NCBI GenBank assembly: GCA_945885345.1
Contig: CAMCYP010000002.1
Location: 124,001 to 188,000, forward strand
DNA: 64,000 nt
Direction: 5' to 3'
DNA from: Bordetella parapertussis
GTDB taxonomy: Bacteria; Pseudomonadota; Gammaproteobacteria; Burkholderiales; SG8-41
The first letter of the stretch is position 1. Each line of letters opens with the position of its first letter. Below the pieces are notes generated by a model. The model was not told where the DNA came from. It was given only the letters and a program-made list of their open reading frames with translations, and ran no database searches. Positions 54,574-64,000 of this stretch are shown piece by piece. A program made the position numbers and the translations under genes.

Positions 54574-55164
54574 TCAGACACCCCGGCCCAATACCAGCAA
54601 CACGCGGCTTTTCACCGGGCGACCGTCGCGCCAGGCCGGCGCAAACCGTGTCGCCAGCACGCGTTCCCGCGCCAGCGTTTCGAACTCGCCGGGCGGATCG
54701 GCATCGATGACCGCAACTTCGACAACCCGACCCGTTTGATCGATGCTGACCCACAGCCTCACGCTGCCGTTGTCCAGGTGCAACGCCGACAGCGGCGACG
54801 GATACTGGTCCAGCTCCCGCGCCAGATAAAACCGCAGATCCGGCCCGCTGTCCGCGGTGCCGGCCGGCGACTGCTCCACAACTGCAGCAGCGGCACTGGC
54901 CGGTAAAGTGCGGCGCGACGATACCGCAGGAAGCGCCGCGACACTGACCAGCGGGATGTCGGCCACTGCTGACGGCAGCAATGCCGCGGGCGCCGACTCC
55001 AATCGCGCCTGCAACGGAACAACGATCGTGGTTGGGTGCCTTGTACCGAAGGCGCCCCAGCCGCCGACCATCAGAAAATGTGCCAGCAGGGACAAGCCCA
55101 GCGCAATCCATATCCGGCGCTCCGGATCCCCATGCGGCAGGATTACGGTGGGGTCGGCAGCCAT
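54574..55164 (-). CDS. TonB-like energy transducer
   Basis: A 196-residue protein with one transmembrane helix at about 18-38 (RIWIALGLSLLAHFLMVGGW), an Ala-Pro-Val-rich periplasmic linker and a C-terminal TonB-type domain (VRLWVSIDQTGRVVEVAVID, then RERVLATRFAPAWRDGRPVK). Such proteins transmit proton-motive force to outer-membrane receptors, or serve as diverged TonB paralogues with other partners. No exbB or exbD is adjacent. The ATG at 55164 is used; a GTG one codon earlier is possible. An overlapping frame on the same strand is a shadow. Confidence 0.83.
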   Translation of the reverse strand: MAADPTVILPHGDPERRIWIALGLSLLAHFLMVGGWGAFGTRHPTTIVVPLQARLESAPAALLPSAVADIPLVSVAALPAVSSRRTLPASAAAAVVEQSPAGTADSGPDLRFYLARELDQYPSPLSALHLDNGSVRLWVSIDQTGRVVEVAVIDADPPGEFETLARERVLATRFAPAWRDGRPVKSRVLLVLGRGV

Positions 55165-55196
55165 CACAGCAGGTTACATGGATGGCTGTGCCGCTG

Positions 55197-55907
55197 TTAC
55201 TGCACCGTGGCGAATGCCTGTTCCAGTTTGTCGGCCGGCAGGAAACCGCCGACCTGCTGGCCGTTGGCAAGATACACCGCCGGCGTACCGCGCACACCGA
55301 AACGCTGCGCCAGCAGCTGATTTTCATCCAGCGGCGTGGTGCAGGCTTTCGCCGCATTCGCCGGCATGATTGCCTTGCTCATCAGGTCATCCCAGGTTTT
55401 TGCGCGATCCCTGGAGCACCAGACCGCTTTCGATTTTTCCGCGGAATCCGGTGACAGGATCGGCAGCAGGAAGGTGTAGATGGTGACGTCGTTCACCTTG
55501 TTGAGCTCTTTTTGCAGTTGTTTGCAATAGCCGCAGTTGGGATCTTCAAAGGTGTAGAGGATGCGTTTGCCGCTGCCCTTGACGCGTTTGATTGCATTCG
55601 GCTGCGCCTTCACCAGCGCGCCCGAGGCGATTTGATCGCGCCGTTCGCGCGTCAGATTGCGTTCCTTGGCATCACGCAAGTCGAACAGATTGCCGTTCAT
55701 CAAATAGGCGAGTTTCTCATCGGTGTAGACCACCTGTCCGTCAAATACAATTTCGTACAAGCCGGGAAACGGCATGCGGGTGACAGTATCGACCTTCATC
55801 GTCGGAAACTTGGCTTCGAAAGCCTTGCGCACGCTGCCCTCGTCGGCCCGCGCCGGAAGGGTCATCAGCAGTGCGACACACAGGACACCTGCAATTCGCT
55901 TGAACAT
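55197..55907 (-). CDS. dsbC: Thiol:disulfide interchange protein DsbC-like
   Basis: A 236-residue periplasmic disulfide isomerase. It has a signal peptide (FKRIAGVLCVALLMTLPARA), a dimerisation domain (VRKAFEAKFPTMKVDTVTRM, GLYEIVFDGQVVYTDEKLAY) and a thioredoxin-fold domain with the active site EDPNCGYCKQL and cis-proline loop VRGTPAVYL. Length equals E. coli DsbC. AGGGAA stands before the ATG. A much longer open frame reaches back into the upstream gene but is not coding. Confidence 0.93.
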   Translation of the reverse strand: MFKRIAGVLCVALLMTLPARADEGSVRKAFEAKFPTMKVDTVTRMPFPGLYEIVFDGQVVYTDEKLAYLMNGNLFDLRDAKERNLTRERRDQIASGALVKAQPNAIKRVKGSGKRILYTFEDPNCGYCKQLQKELNKVNDVTIYTFLLPILSPDSAEKSKAVWCSRDRAKTWDDLMSKAIMPANAAKACTTPLDENQLLAQRFGVRGTPAVYLANGQQVGGFLPADKLEQAFATVQ

Positions 55908-55975
55908 TTGAAATTCCCTGGGCAGACAGCCCATGTAATTGACGAGACGACAGTTACCAGAACAAATTTGCCCTG

Positions 55976-57163
55976 CTAAGCCGCGGCGTGCCGGATCAGC
56001 AGGTTTTTCAGGAAAGGCAGCCGGTTCACGACACTCATGCCGGAATTGCGCGCCCCGGAAAGCCAGACCGATTGCGCAGCAAAAAGTTTCTGTAAAACAT
56101 CCGTACCGAGCGCCATGGTAGCAATATCCTCGCGCCGGGCCCGCGCATAACGGCGCAACAGTGACAAATCCCCGCAATCCTGCGACGGCGCACGGCCGGC
56201 CAGCACCGTTGCCAGTTCGCGCACATCGCGGAAACCCAGGTTCACACCCTGGCCCGCCAAGGGATGCACATGGTGTGCCGCATCGCCGGCCAGCGCAATC
56301 CGCGGCGCGACGAGGTTCTCGATATGCGCCAGGCGCAACGGAAATCCGGCTGCCGGTGTCAGCAGCCGCAATCCGCCAACCACGCCGCCGCTGGCTGCAG
56401 CCACCGCATCCGCCAGCACCGGGGCCTTCATCGCCAGCAGGGTTTGCGCATGATCTTCCTTCGCCGACCACACCATCGACACGCGTTTGCCCGGCAAAGG
56501 CAGCAGTGCCAGCACACCGTCTGTGCGAAACCACTGGTATGCGGTTCCGCCATGATTTTTTTCGGTCTCGAAGTTGGCTACAACGCCGAGCTGGTGATAA
56601 TCGCTGACACGGGCGGTGATGCCGGCGGCACGCCGCACCCAGGAATCCCCGCCGTCGGTACCGATCACCAGTTGCGCCAGTATCTGCTCACCATCCGCCA
56701 GCGTGACCTGCGCGGCATCCGCATCCACCTGCAATGATGACGCCTGCGCCGGGCACACCATGCGCACCTCTCCGGTATCGGCGATTACTGCACGCAAGGC
56801 CTGCAGCAGCGCGCTGCCTTCGACGATATAAGCCAGTTCGCGCAAACCCGCCTCGTAGGCACTGAATTCCAGCCGCCCTGCCGGTGCGTCGCCGCAGATC
56901 GTCATCGCTTCAACACGCTGCACACGCTGCGCATCCAGCCGTGGCCATACACCCAGGCTTTCCAGAAACGCGACGTTGCCGGGGCTGATCGCGTAAATGC
57001 GGCTATCCCAGGCATCAGCGGCAGACGGGATCTGGGGCGGCTGCGGCTCAATCAGCACAAGGTCCAGCCCGACGCGCTGCAGCGCCAGTGCCAGGCTGGC
57101 GCCGACCAGGCCGCCGCCGATGATGGCCGCGTCGTAGCGCTCATGCCGGTCATGCGCCGGCAT
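55976..57163 (-). CDS. UbiH/UbiF/VisC-family FAD monooxygenase
   Basis: A 395-residue flavoprotein hydroxylase of ubiquinone biosynthesis. The FAD dinucleotide turn is AAIIGGGLVGASLALALQ and the second FAD motif is RIALAGDAAHHVHPLAGQGV, followed by NLGFRDVREL. It acts on the quinone ring at the membrane, together with other hydroxylases such as Coq7, which is encoded elsewhere in this window. Which ring position it hydroxylates cannot be told. The start before PAHDRHERYD is set by homology; an upstream in-frame GTG is possible. Confidence 0.9.
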   Translation of the reverse strand: MPAHDRHERYDAAIIGGGLVGASLALALQRVGLDLVLIEPQPPQIPSAADAWDSRIYAISPGNVAFLESLGVWPRLDAQRVQRVEAMTICGDAPAGRLEFSAYEAGLRELAYIVEGSALLQALRAVIADTGEVRMVCPAQASSLQVDADAAQVTLADGEQILAQLVIGTDGGDSWVRRAAGITARVSDYHQLGVVANFETEKNHGGTAYQWFRTDGVLALLPLPGKRVSMVWSAKEDHAQTLLAMKAPVLADAVAAASGGVVGGLRLLTPAAGFPLRLAHIENLVAPRIALAGDAAHHVHPLAGQGVNLGFRDVRELATVLAGRAPSQDCGDLSLLRRYARARREDIATMALGTDVLQKLFAAQSVWLSGARNSGMSVVNRLPFLKNLLIRHAAA

Positions 57164-57273
57164 TGCTTCGGTTTTATGGGTATGCGATTCCACGATCTGA
57201 TATTCTAAGCGGACTCGGTGACGCCCGCGGATCACTTCGATAAACAGCGGCAACGCTTGGATTATTCAGGACA

Positions 57274-57329
57274 ATCGCCGAAATGGCGATGGCGGCCAGC
57301 TTGACAAGGCCCCCCCCTCTCTTTAGACT
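57274..57329 (+). promoter_or_regulatory. Promoter of the tRNA gene, preceded by a hairpin
   Basis: TTGACA (57301-57306), 17 bases and TAGACT (57324-57329) make a near-consensus sigma-70 promoter, with the tRNA beginning 15 bases past the -10 box. The GC-rich base pairs between the -10 box and the tRNA could form a stringent discriminator. Upstream, ATCGCC / GGCGAT (57274-57279 with 57285-57290) is a small hairpin, perhaps the terminator of an upstream transcript. Confidence 0.8.
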
Positions 57330-57344
57330 GCGCCGCCTTCCCGT

Positions 57345-57420
57345 GGCGAGTTAGCTCAGTGGTTAGAGCAGTGGAATCATAATCCATTGGTCCGGGGTTC
57401 AAATCCCTGACTCGCCACCA
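57345..57420 (+). tRNA. tRNA with anticodon CAT (probably elongator tRNA-Met)
   Basis: A complete 76-base cloverleaf with an encoded CCA end. The acceptor stem is GGCGAGT/ACTCGCC, the D stem GCTC/GAGC, the anticodon stem GTGGA/TCCAT with loop ATCATAA (anticodon CAT), and the T stem CGGGG/CCCTG. It lacks the initiator-type C1-A72 mismatch and GGG/CCC anticodon stem, so it is not tRNA-fMet. The D-loop and variable loop look like tRNA-Ile2 (CAU read after lysidine modification), so Ile cannot be excluded. Position 32 is A, where a pyrimidine is usual. Confidence 0.9.
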
Positions 57421-57432
57421 TTTCTTTTGTTT

Positions 57433-57457
57433 GTCCGGCACAATGTGTTTGCCGGAC
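57433..57457 (+). terminator. Hairpin after the tRNA
   Basis: GTCCGGCA (57433-57440) and TGCCGGAC (57450-57457) form an 8-bp perfect stem 12 bases past the tRNA. There is a TTTCTTTTG run before it but no T-run behind. It could protect or process the tRNA 3' end, or partly terminate before the next gene. Confidence 0.45.
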
Positions 57458-57483
57458 CCTGCCCGCCGTGTTATCGTAAAACC

Positions 57484-57798
57484 ATGCGTAAGTTAATGCT
57501 TTTATTGGCTTTTTTGGTTTTCACCGCACCTGCCTGGGCACAACGTGTGCTCCCGGCCGATGCCAAGCGCGGTACCACCGGCGAGCGCCAGATGTTCCCC
57601 ATGGTGCAAATCGGCAAGGAAGTCCTGCGCCTGGCACCCGGCGGCATCATCATCAACAGCAACAACCTCAGCATTACCCAGGGCCAGCTGCTGCCGGGCT
57701 CTGAAGTACTGTACCGACTCGACCGCAACGGCGAGGTGCTGCGCATCATGATACTGACGCCAGAGGAACAGGCTCGGCTCGACAGCACCAAGAAGTAA
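57484..57798 (+). CDS. Small exported protein of unknown function
   Basis: A 104-residue protein. A signal peptide (MRKLMLLLAFLVFTAPAWAQ) is cut after AWA. The mature part of about 85 residues is rich in short beta strands (KEVLRLAPGGIIINSNN, SEVLYRLDRNGEVLRIMIL). The ATG start is supported by the signal peptide; an 18-codon upstream extension would be in the tRNA hairpin. It ends 3 bases before miaB and may be cotranscribed with it. I do not recognise a family; a small periplasmic beta protein is all that can be said. Confidence 0.75.
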   Translation: MRKLMLLLAFLVFTAPAWAQRVLPADAKRGTTGERQMFPMVQIGKEVLRLAPGGIIINSNNLSITQGQLLPGSEVLYRLDRNGEVLRIMILTPEEQARLDSTKK

Positions 57799-57801
57799 GC
57801 C

Positions 57802-59142
57802 GTGGGCAAGGTTTACATCAAAACCTTCGGCTGCCAGATGAACGAGTATGACTCGGACAAGATGGCCGACGTACTCCATGCCGGTGAAGGCCTCACTCCC
57901 ACCGATGACCCCGCCGCCGCCGACGTCATTCTGTTCAACACCTGTTCAGTGCGCGAAAAAGCCCAGGAAAAAGTATTTCACGATCTCGGCCGCGTGCGCG
58001 AACTCAAACTGCACAATCCCAGGCTGATCATCGGCGTTGGCGGCTGCGTCGCCAGCCAGGAAGGGGCGGCCATCGTCAAACGTGCGCCCTATGTCGACGT
58101 GGTGTTCGGTCCGCAGACTCTGCACCGGCTGCCGCAGCTGATCGCCGCACGACGTGCCAGCGGACAGCCGCAGGTGGACATCAGTTTTCCCGCCATCGAA
58201 AAATTCGACCACCTGCCCCCGGCGCGTGTCGAAGGCGTCACGGCGTTTGTGTCGATCATGGAAGGCTGCAGCAAATACTGTTCGTTCTGTGTGGTGCCGT
58301 ACACCCGCGGCGAGGAAGTATCGCGCCCCTTCGATGATGTGCTCACCGATATCGCTGAACTCGCGCTGCAGGGTGTGCGCGAAGTCACGCTGCTCGGCCA
58401 GAACGTCAATGCATACCGCGCGCCTGTCGAGGGTGAAGATGATGGGGCGGATCTGGCGCTGCTGCTCGACCATGTCGCCGGCATCCCCGGCATCGAACGC
58501 ATCCGTTACACGACCTCGCACCCCAGGGAATTCACGCCGCGCCTGATCGAAGCCCATGCGCGCATCCCGCAGCTGGGCAGCCATGTACATCTGCCGGTGC
58601 AATCGGGTTCCGACCGCGTGCTTGGCGCGATGAAACGCGGTTACACCGTGCTTGAATACAAATCCATCATCCGCCGGTTGCGCGCAGCGCGCCCGAACCT
58701 CAGCATTTCCTCGGATTTCATCATCGGCTTTCCCGGTGAAACCGAACACGACTTTGAACTGACGCTGGAATTGATCGACGATGTCGGTTTCGACGACAGC
58801 TACAGTTTTATCTACAGCCCGCGCCCCGGCACGCCCGCCGCGAATCTGGCTGACGACACGCCGCAGGAACTGAAACAGCAGCGGCTGCAGCGGCTGCAGA
58901 CACGCATCGCCGCCGGGGCTCAGGCCCTCAGCGCCGCGATGGTCGGCACCCGCCAGCGTGTGCTGATTGATGGCGTCTCGCGCCGCGACACGGCGGAACT
59001 GGCCGCCCGTACCGACAACAACCGCGTGGTGAATTTCCCCGGCCCGCAAGAACGCATCGGCACCTTTGCCGAAGTCCTGATCACCGCCACCGAGGCGCAT
59101 ACCCTGCGCGGCGAACTGGTCACTACCGAACTCTTGGCCTGA
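57802..59142 (+). CDS. miaB: tRNA-2-methylthio-N6-dimethylallyladenosine synthase
   Basis: A 446-residue radical SAM methylthiotransferase that modifies A37 of tRNAs reading UNN codons. The N-terminal cluster cysteines are in [22 protein letters not shown] and GVGGCVAS, the radical SAM motif is [16 protein letters not shown], and a C-terminal TRAM domain ends the protein ([15 protein letters not shown]). The start is GTG. It is typically next to phoH and ybeY, as here. Confidence 0.97.
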   Translation: MGKVYIKTFGCQMNEYDSDKMADVLHAGEGLTPTDDPAAADVILFNTCSVREKAQEKVFHDLGRVRELKLHNPRLIIGVGGCVASQEGAAIVKRAPYVDVVFGPQTLHRLPQLIAARRASGQPQVDISFPAIEKFDHLPPARVEGVTAFVSIMEGCSKYCSFCVVPYTRGEEVSRPFDDVLTDIAELALQGVREVTLLGQNVNAYRAPVEGEDDGADLALLLDHVAGIPGIERIRYTTSHPREFTPRLIEAHARIPQLGSHVHLPVQSGSDRVLGAMKRGYTVLEYKSIIRRLRAARPNLSISSDFIIGFPGETEHDFELTLELIDDVGFDDSYSFIYSPRPGTPAANLADDTPQELKQQRLQRLQTRIAAGAQALSAAMVGTRQRVLIDGVSRRDTAELAARTDNNRVVNFPGPQERIGTFAEVLITATEAHTLRGELVTTELLA

Positions 59143-59169
59143 ATTTATTACCTGAAATAAGCTCATCCA

Positions 59170-60146
<977 letters not shown>

Positions 60147-60150
<4 letters not shown>

Positions 60151-60620
60151 AGGCTGGTACCAAACGCACCGCGGCGCAGCGCATCGATGTGCAATGCGCT
60201 GCCACTGCGCGCAATGTGCCGACGCCCGCACGCATCCGCCAGTGGGCACGCGCTGCCCTCGCCAGTAATGCCAGCGTCACCATCCGCATCGTCGGCCAGG
60301 CCGAGGGCCGGCTGCTGAACCGCAGTTATCGCAACAAGGATTACGCCACCAATGTACTGACCTTCGTGTTCCGCGACAAACCGCCTTTCGAAGGCGACAT
60401 CGCACTGTGCGCGCCGGTGATCACGCGTGAAGCCCGGGCACAGCGCAAAACCATCGCTGCGCATTACGCGCACATGGTCGTACACGGCCTGCTGCACCTG
60501 CAGGGTTATGACCACGAAAATGAAAAAGATGCCGCTGCGATGGAGCGCCGCGAAAAAACGCTGCTCACCCGCTTCGGGTATCCTGACCCGTATCGCCCTG
60601 CTCCGGCACGCGGCGCCTGA
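60147..60620 (+). CDS. ybeY: Endoribonuclease YbeY (rRNA maturation factor)
   Basis: A 157-residue zinc-dependent single-strand endoribonuclease involved in 16S rRNA 3'-end maturation and ribosome quality control. The family motif is complete: HGLLHLQGYDHENEKDAAAM with three zinc histidines. TNVLTFVFRD is the central strand. The GTG start overlaps the preceding TGA, so translation is coupled to ybeZ. Confidence 0.95.
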
Positions 60621-60634
60621 CCACAAAACCCTCT

Positions 60635-61471
60635 ATGGCTGAACCACAAAAACCCACCCTGCTCGAACGGCTGTCCACGCTGCTGCTGCGCGAGCCCGAA
60701 GACCGTGAGCAACTGATCACACTGCTGCGCTCGGCGCACGACCACAACCTGCTCGACGCCGATGGCCTGGCAATGATCGAAGGCGTGATGCAGGTCGCCG
60801 AAATGCAGGCGCGCGACATCATGGTGCCGCGCGCACAGATGGACGTCATCGACGTCAATGAGCCGCCGGATCGTTTCATTCCGCTGGTTATTGAAACCGC
60901 GCACTCACGCTTCCCGGTGATCGGTGAAGGCAAGGATGACGTCATCGGCATCCTGCTGGCGAAAGACCTGCTGCGCTATTACGCCGGTGAGGAAGAATTC
61001 AACGTGCGCGAAATGCTGCGCCCGGCGGTGTTCATCCCGGAATCCAAGCCACTCAACGTGCTGCTCAAGGAATTCCGTAAAAACCGCAACCACATCGCCA
61101 TCGTCGTCGACGAATACGGCGGCGTTGCAGGATTGATCACCATCGAAGACGTGCTGGAGCAGATCGTTGGCGACATCGAGGACGAATACGATTTCGATGA
61201 AGCCGAAGACAATATCGTGCAGGAAAAACGCGGCATCTATCGCGTCAAGGCGCTGACCGAGATCGCCGATTTCAATGCCGCTTTCAGCACCGCATTCAGC
61301 GACGAGGAATTCGATACCGTCGGCGGCCTGGTGCTGAAACGTTTCGGTCGTGTGCCCAAACGCGGTGAACAACTGCTGATCGACCAGTGGAATTTCCGCG
61401 TACTGCGCGCCGACAGCCGGCGGGTTTACCTGCTGCAGGTCGCAAAAAAACTCGATAAGCCAGCAGCATAA
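60635..61471 (+). CDS. corC: CorC/HlyC-family CBS domain protein
   Basis: A 278-residue protein with two CBS repeats (about 60-180: RDIMVPRAQMDVIDV and VREMLRPAVFIPESKPLNVL) and a C-terminal CorC/HlyC domain (about 190-275: DNIVQEKRGIYRVKALTEIA, VGGLVLKRFGRVPKRGEQLL). No transmembrane part is present, as usual for the CorC form. It is linked to magnesium or cobalt efflux together with CorA, and regularly precedes lnt as it does here. Confidence 0.93.
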   Translation: MAEPQKPTLLERLSTLLLREPEDREQLITLLRSAHDHNLLDADGLAMIEGVMQVAEMQARDIMVPRAQMDVIDVNEPPDRFIPLVIETAHSRFPVIGEGKDDVIGILLAKDLLRYYAGEEEFNVREMLRPAVFIPESKPLNVLLKEFRKNRNHIAIVVDEYGGVAGLITIEDVLEQIVGDIEDEYDFDEAEDNIVQEKRGIYRVKALTEIADFNAAFSTAFSDEEFDTVGGLVLKRFGRVPKRGEQLLIDQWNFRVLRADSRRVYLLQVAKKLDKPAA

Positions 61472-61475
61472 ATCA

Positions 61476-61505
61476 TAAATATCTGTTTTTATTGATGTTT
61501 TAGCC
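61476..61505. repeat. AT-rich motif between corC and lnt
   Basis: TAAATATCTGTTTTTATTGA and TGTTTTAGCC resemble the AT-rich tracts at 883, 30678 and 48073. It fills almost the entire gap after the corC stop. Confidence 0.4.
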
Positions 61506-61515
61506 TGACGCGACC

Positions 61516-63024
61516 ATGTCCACGCCACGCCGCAGCACCCAGTGGGTCATCGCCGCGGCGCTGGGCGTCTTCACGGTCGCAGCTTACGCACCGTTCTATC
61601 TGTTCCCGCTGCCGCTGCTGACCTTCGCCGCATTGTTCCTGCTGTGGCAACGCGCTCGTTCGCGCCGTGATGCGGCACTGATCGGATTCGCTTTCGGCCT
61701 CGGCTGGTTCGGTGCCGGCGTGTCCTGGATTTATGTCAGCCTGAATACATTCGGTGCGATGCCGACACCGCTGGCGGCTGCGGTGACCTTGTTGTTCTGC
61801 GCCTACCTTGCACTGCACCCGGCCCTCATCGGCTGGCTCAGCAAGCGGTTTGCGCTTACCCCAGCCTTGAACTGGATCGTGTTCGTACCCGCCGCCTTCA
61901 CGCTGATCGAATGGGTGCGCGAATGGTTATTCACCGGATTTCCGTGGCTCAATCCCGGTTACTCCCAAGCCCCCGCCAGTCCGCTCTCGGGCTACGCTGC
62001 CGTATTCGGCCTGCACGGAATAACCCTGTTTCTGTTCGCCACCGCCGGTGCCTTGTGCTGGGCCTGGCTGGCAAAACCGTGGAAACAAGCACGCGCGCTG
62101 TGGCCATGGCCGGCGGCGCTGATCGTTATCTGGATCGCCGGCGCCGGCCTCAAGAATGTGACCTGGACAGAACCCACCGGCACGCAGGTATCCGTCAGCC
62201 TGCTCCAGGGCAACATTGATCAGGATCAAAAATGGCGCGAGGATCAGTTGCGCGCAACACTGGACACTTACCTCGGCATGGTGCGCAGCAGCGACGCGCG
62301 TTTGATCATTCTGCCCGAGACAGCGCTGCCGCTGTTCCTGCGCGACGTACCCACAGCCTATCTGGACGCACTGGCGGAGCACGCCAGACGCAACAACGGC
62401 GATGTGCTGATCGGCGTGCCCGAGCGCCTGCCCAACGGCGATTACTACAACAGCGTGGTGTCGGCGGGCAGTGCCGAACGCCAGACCTATCGCAAAAGCC
62501 ACCTCGTGCCCTTCGGTGAATTCATTCCGCTGCGTCCGATCCTCGGCGAACTGGTATCGCGGCTGGCGATTCCGCTGCAGGATTTCGCGCGCGGCAGCGT
62601 CGACCAGCAACCGCTGGCGGTTGCCGGCGAACAGGTCGCGATCAACATTTGCTACGAAGACGTTTTTGGTAATGAAATCATCCGCCAGCTGCCGCAGGCC
62701 ACGCTACTGGTCAATGTCAGTAATGTCGCCTGGTTCGGCCGTTCGATCGCGCCGCAACAGCATCTGCAGATCGCGCAAATGCGCGCGCTGGAAAGCGGTC
62801 GTTACATGCTGCGTGCCACCAACACCGGCATGACGGCCGTGGTCAGTCCGCAGGGCATCGTTGAAGCCGTCGCCCCCGAATTCCAGTCTGCCGTGCTGAC
62901 ACGCACCGTCGCCGGCATGCGCGGCGCCACACCGTATGTGCGCTGGGGTAATTACGCGGCGCTGCTGTTGTGCGTGATTGGCATCGCAATCGCCTTTTTC
63001 ACTCTGCGCCGCACACGGAAATAA
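61516..63024 (+). CDS. lnt: Apolipoprotein N-acyltransferase
   Basis: A 502-residue membrane enzyme that adds the third acyl chain to lipoproteins such as MltA. Six or so hydrophobic helices in residues 1-200 precede a carbon-nitrogen hydrolase domain with the Glu-Lys-Cys triad in ILPETALPLFL, YRKSHLVPFGEF and INICYEDVFG. A final helix (AALLLCVIGIAIAFF) closes it. The ATG follows an AT-rich gap after corC. Confidence 0.95.
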   Translation: MSTPRRSTQWVIAAALGVFTVAAYAPFYLFPLPLLTFAALFLLWQRARSRRDAALIGFAFGLGWFGAGVSWIYVSLNTFGAMPTPLAAAVTLLFCAYLALHPALIGWLSKRFALTPALNWIVFVPAAFTLIEWVREWLFTGFPWLNPGYSQAPASPLSGYAAVFGLHGITLFLFATAGALCWAWLAKPWKQARALWPWPAALIVIWIAGAGLKNVTWTEPTGTQVSVSLLQGNIDQDQKWREDQLRATLDTYLGMVRSSDARLIILPETALPLFLRDVPTAYLDALAEHARRNNGDVLIGVPERLPNGDYYNSVVSAGSAERQTYRKSHLVPFGEFIPLRPILGELVSRLAIPLQDFARGSVDQQPLAVAGEQVAINICYEDVFGNEIIRQLPQATLLVNVSNVAWFGRSIAPQQHLQIAQMRALESGRYMLRATNTGMTAVVSPQGIVEAVAPEFQSAVLTRTVAGMRGATPYVRWGNYAALLLCVIGIAIAFFTLRRTRK

Positions 63025-63047
63025 GCGCGCCGGACCGCGTCCCGCCT

Positions 63048-63076
63048 TTGGCGCAGCGCGGCAAACCCTGTAAAAT
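63048..63076 (+). promoter_or_regulatory. Probable glyQ promoter
   Basis: TTGGCG (63048-63053), 17 bases and TAAAAT (63071-63076) form a reasonable sigma-70 promoter 39 bases ahead of the glyQ start. Confidence 0.55.
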
Positions 63077-63115
63077 TCGCGGCTTATCGGCGCTTCGCCG
63101 TGATGCTCATTTTTC

Positions 63116-63991
63116 ATGCTCACTTTCCAGCAAATCATCCTGACGCTGAACCAGTTCTGGGATCGCCAGGGCTGCGCCCTGCTGCAACCGTACGACATGG
63201 AAGTGGGGGCGGGTACCTTCCACACTGCGACCTTCCTGCGCGCCATCGGCCCCGAACCGTGGAAAGCCGCCTTCGTGCAACCGTCACGCCGGCCCAAGGA
63301 CGGCCGTTATGGCGACAACCCGAACCGGCTGCAGCATTACTACCAGTATCAGGTGGTGTTGAAGCCTTCGCCGGCCGACATCCAGGAACTTTATCTCGAC
63401 TCGCTGCGCGCGCTGGGCATAGCCCCCAAGGCGCATGACATCCGTTTTGTCGAAGACGATTGGGAGTCGCCGACGCTGGGCGCTTGGGGCCTGGGCTGGG
63501 AAGTCTGGCTGGACGGCATGGAAGTCACCCAGTTCACCTATTTCCAGGAAGTCGGCAGCCTGCCATGCAAACCGGTGCTGGGTGAAATCACCTACGGCCT
63601 CGAGCGACTGGCGATGTACCTGCAGGGCGTTGAATCCGTATTCGACCTGACCTGGACCCCCGGCGTCACTTACCGCGACGTCTACCACCAGAATGAAGTC
63701 GAGCAATCGCGCTATAACTTTGAATTGTCGAACGCCGACATGCTGTTCCGCCATTTCAGCGAATATGAGGAAGAAGCGAAACGGCTCATCGCGGCACAGT
63801 GTGTCTTGCCGGGCTACGAAATGGTGATGAAAGCCTCGCATACCTTCAATCTGCTTGATGCGCGCGGCGCTATCTCCGTCACCGAACGCGCCGCCTACAT
63901 CGGTCGCGTCCGCACACTGTCCCGCGCCGTGGCACAGGCTTATTACGAGTCGCGCGAAAAACTCGGCTTCCCGATGGTGCGCACGTCATGA
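63116..63991 (+). CDS. glyQ: Glycyl-tRNA synthetase alpha subunit
   Basis: A 291-residue class II synthetase subunit of the bacterial alpha2-beta2 GlyRS. It begins with [20 protein letters not shown], with [20 protein letters not shown] and [20 protein letters not shown] behind. The C-terminus [14 protein letters not shown] is family-typical. The TGA stop overlaps an ATG that must begin glyS. Confidence 0.97.
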   Translation: MLTFQQIILTLNQFWDRQGCALLQPYDMEVGAGTFHTATFLRAIGPEPWKAAFVQPSRRPKDGRYGDNPNRLQHYYQYQVVLKPSPADIQELYLDSLRALGIAPKAHDIRFVEDDWESPTLGAWGLGWEVWLDGMEVTQFTYFQEVGSLPCKPVLGEITYGLERLAMYLQGVESVFDLTWTPGVTYRDVYHQNEVEQSRYNFELSNADMLFRHFSEYEEEAKRLIAAQCVLPGYEMVMKASHTFNLLDARGAISVTERAAYIGRVRTLSRAVAQAYYESREKLGFPMVRTS

Positions 63992-64000
63992 CCACCGCGA
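63988..64000 (+). CDS. glyS: Glycyl-tRNA synthetase beta subunit, first codons
   Basis: An ATG at 63988 overlaps the glyQ stop (ATGA) and encodes MTTA before the window ends. That it is glyS is inferred from the near-universal glyQ-glyS order. Confidence 0.7.

Noticed and set aside
54503-55357. A 284-codon - strand frame overlapping the TonB-like gene
   Set aside because: The overlapping frame gives a transmembrane helix and TonB domain, while this one is Cys and Arg rich without pattern.
55908-56534. Upstream extension of the dsbC frame
   Set aside because: It lies in the UbiH-like gene in another frame; the signal peptide and ribosome site fix the start at 55907.
57345-57420. The tRNA as an integration site for a mobile island
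   Set aside because: No partial tRNA copy, integrase or composition shift follows; conserved housekeeping genes come next.

Overview
The window is one continuous stretch of GC-rich bacterial chromosome. I read it as a betaproteobacterium, most likely Burkholderiales-like. The reasons are the paired Bug/TctC solute-binding proteins, a double-length tandem UvrA, ubiquinone genes (Coq7 and a UbiH-type hydroxylase), and three gene runs familiar from that class: rplM-rpsI-argC-bactofilin-erpA, trpE-G-D-C, and tRNA(CAU)-miaB-phoH-ybeY-corC-lnt-glyQ. I saw no insertion sequence, prophage, CRISPR array or rRNA.

Layout. (1) 1-11658 is a catabolic island: an RraA-type aldolase/decarboxylase and a CysB-like LysR regulator on the + strand, facing nine - strand genes. 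Those nine form two related modules, Bug-MmgE/PrpD-hydrolase-SDR and Bug-MmgE/PrpD-SDR-TauD-mandelate racemase-like. The substrate is unknown. (2) 11932-18214 holds a pair of exported proteins of unknown role, a large Cache-HAMP-GAF-HD-GYP sensor and a zinc alcohol dehydrogenase. (3) 18335-27801 holds a 1926-residue tandem UvrA carrying palindromic repeat DNA inside its reading frame, then pirin, pdxH and two transporters. (4) 27854-39409 is mostly housekeeping: SWIB protein, DUF72, fbp, tyrS, M23 peptidase, anmK, erpA, bactofilin, argC, rpsI, rplM, ydcF, osmC. (5) 39416-45459 reads on the - strand as rpe, gph, a probable Trp-rich leader peptide, trpE, trpG, trpD, trpC and coq7. (6) 45581-48035 holds apaG, a methyltransferase and mltA, with a hidden 40-residue membrane protein on the opposite strand. 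(7) 48106-57163 is a - strand run rich in second-messenger genes: UbiH-like, dsbC, TonB-like, a probable cyclic-nucleotide phosphodiesterase, a degenerate HD-GYP, a degenerate GGDEF-EAL and an adenylate/guanylate cyclase. (8) 57345-64000 holds the tRNA, miaB, phoH, ybeY, corC, lnt, glyQ and the first codons of glyS.

How the genes work together. The island looks like uptake (Bug) plus oxidation, dehydration or isomerisation, and final aldol cleavage of an organic acid, controlled by the LysR regulator. The trp genes look controlled by ribosome-mediated attenuation. The cyclase and phosphodiesterase could set cyclic-nucleotide levels while the two degenerate c-di-GMP-type proteins act as sensors or scaffolds. 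The least ordinary items are the repeat DNA translated inside uvrA and mltA, the trp leader, the antisense-nested membrane peptide, the duplicated catabolic module, and a recurring AT-rich intergenic motif.
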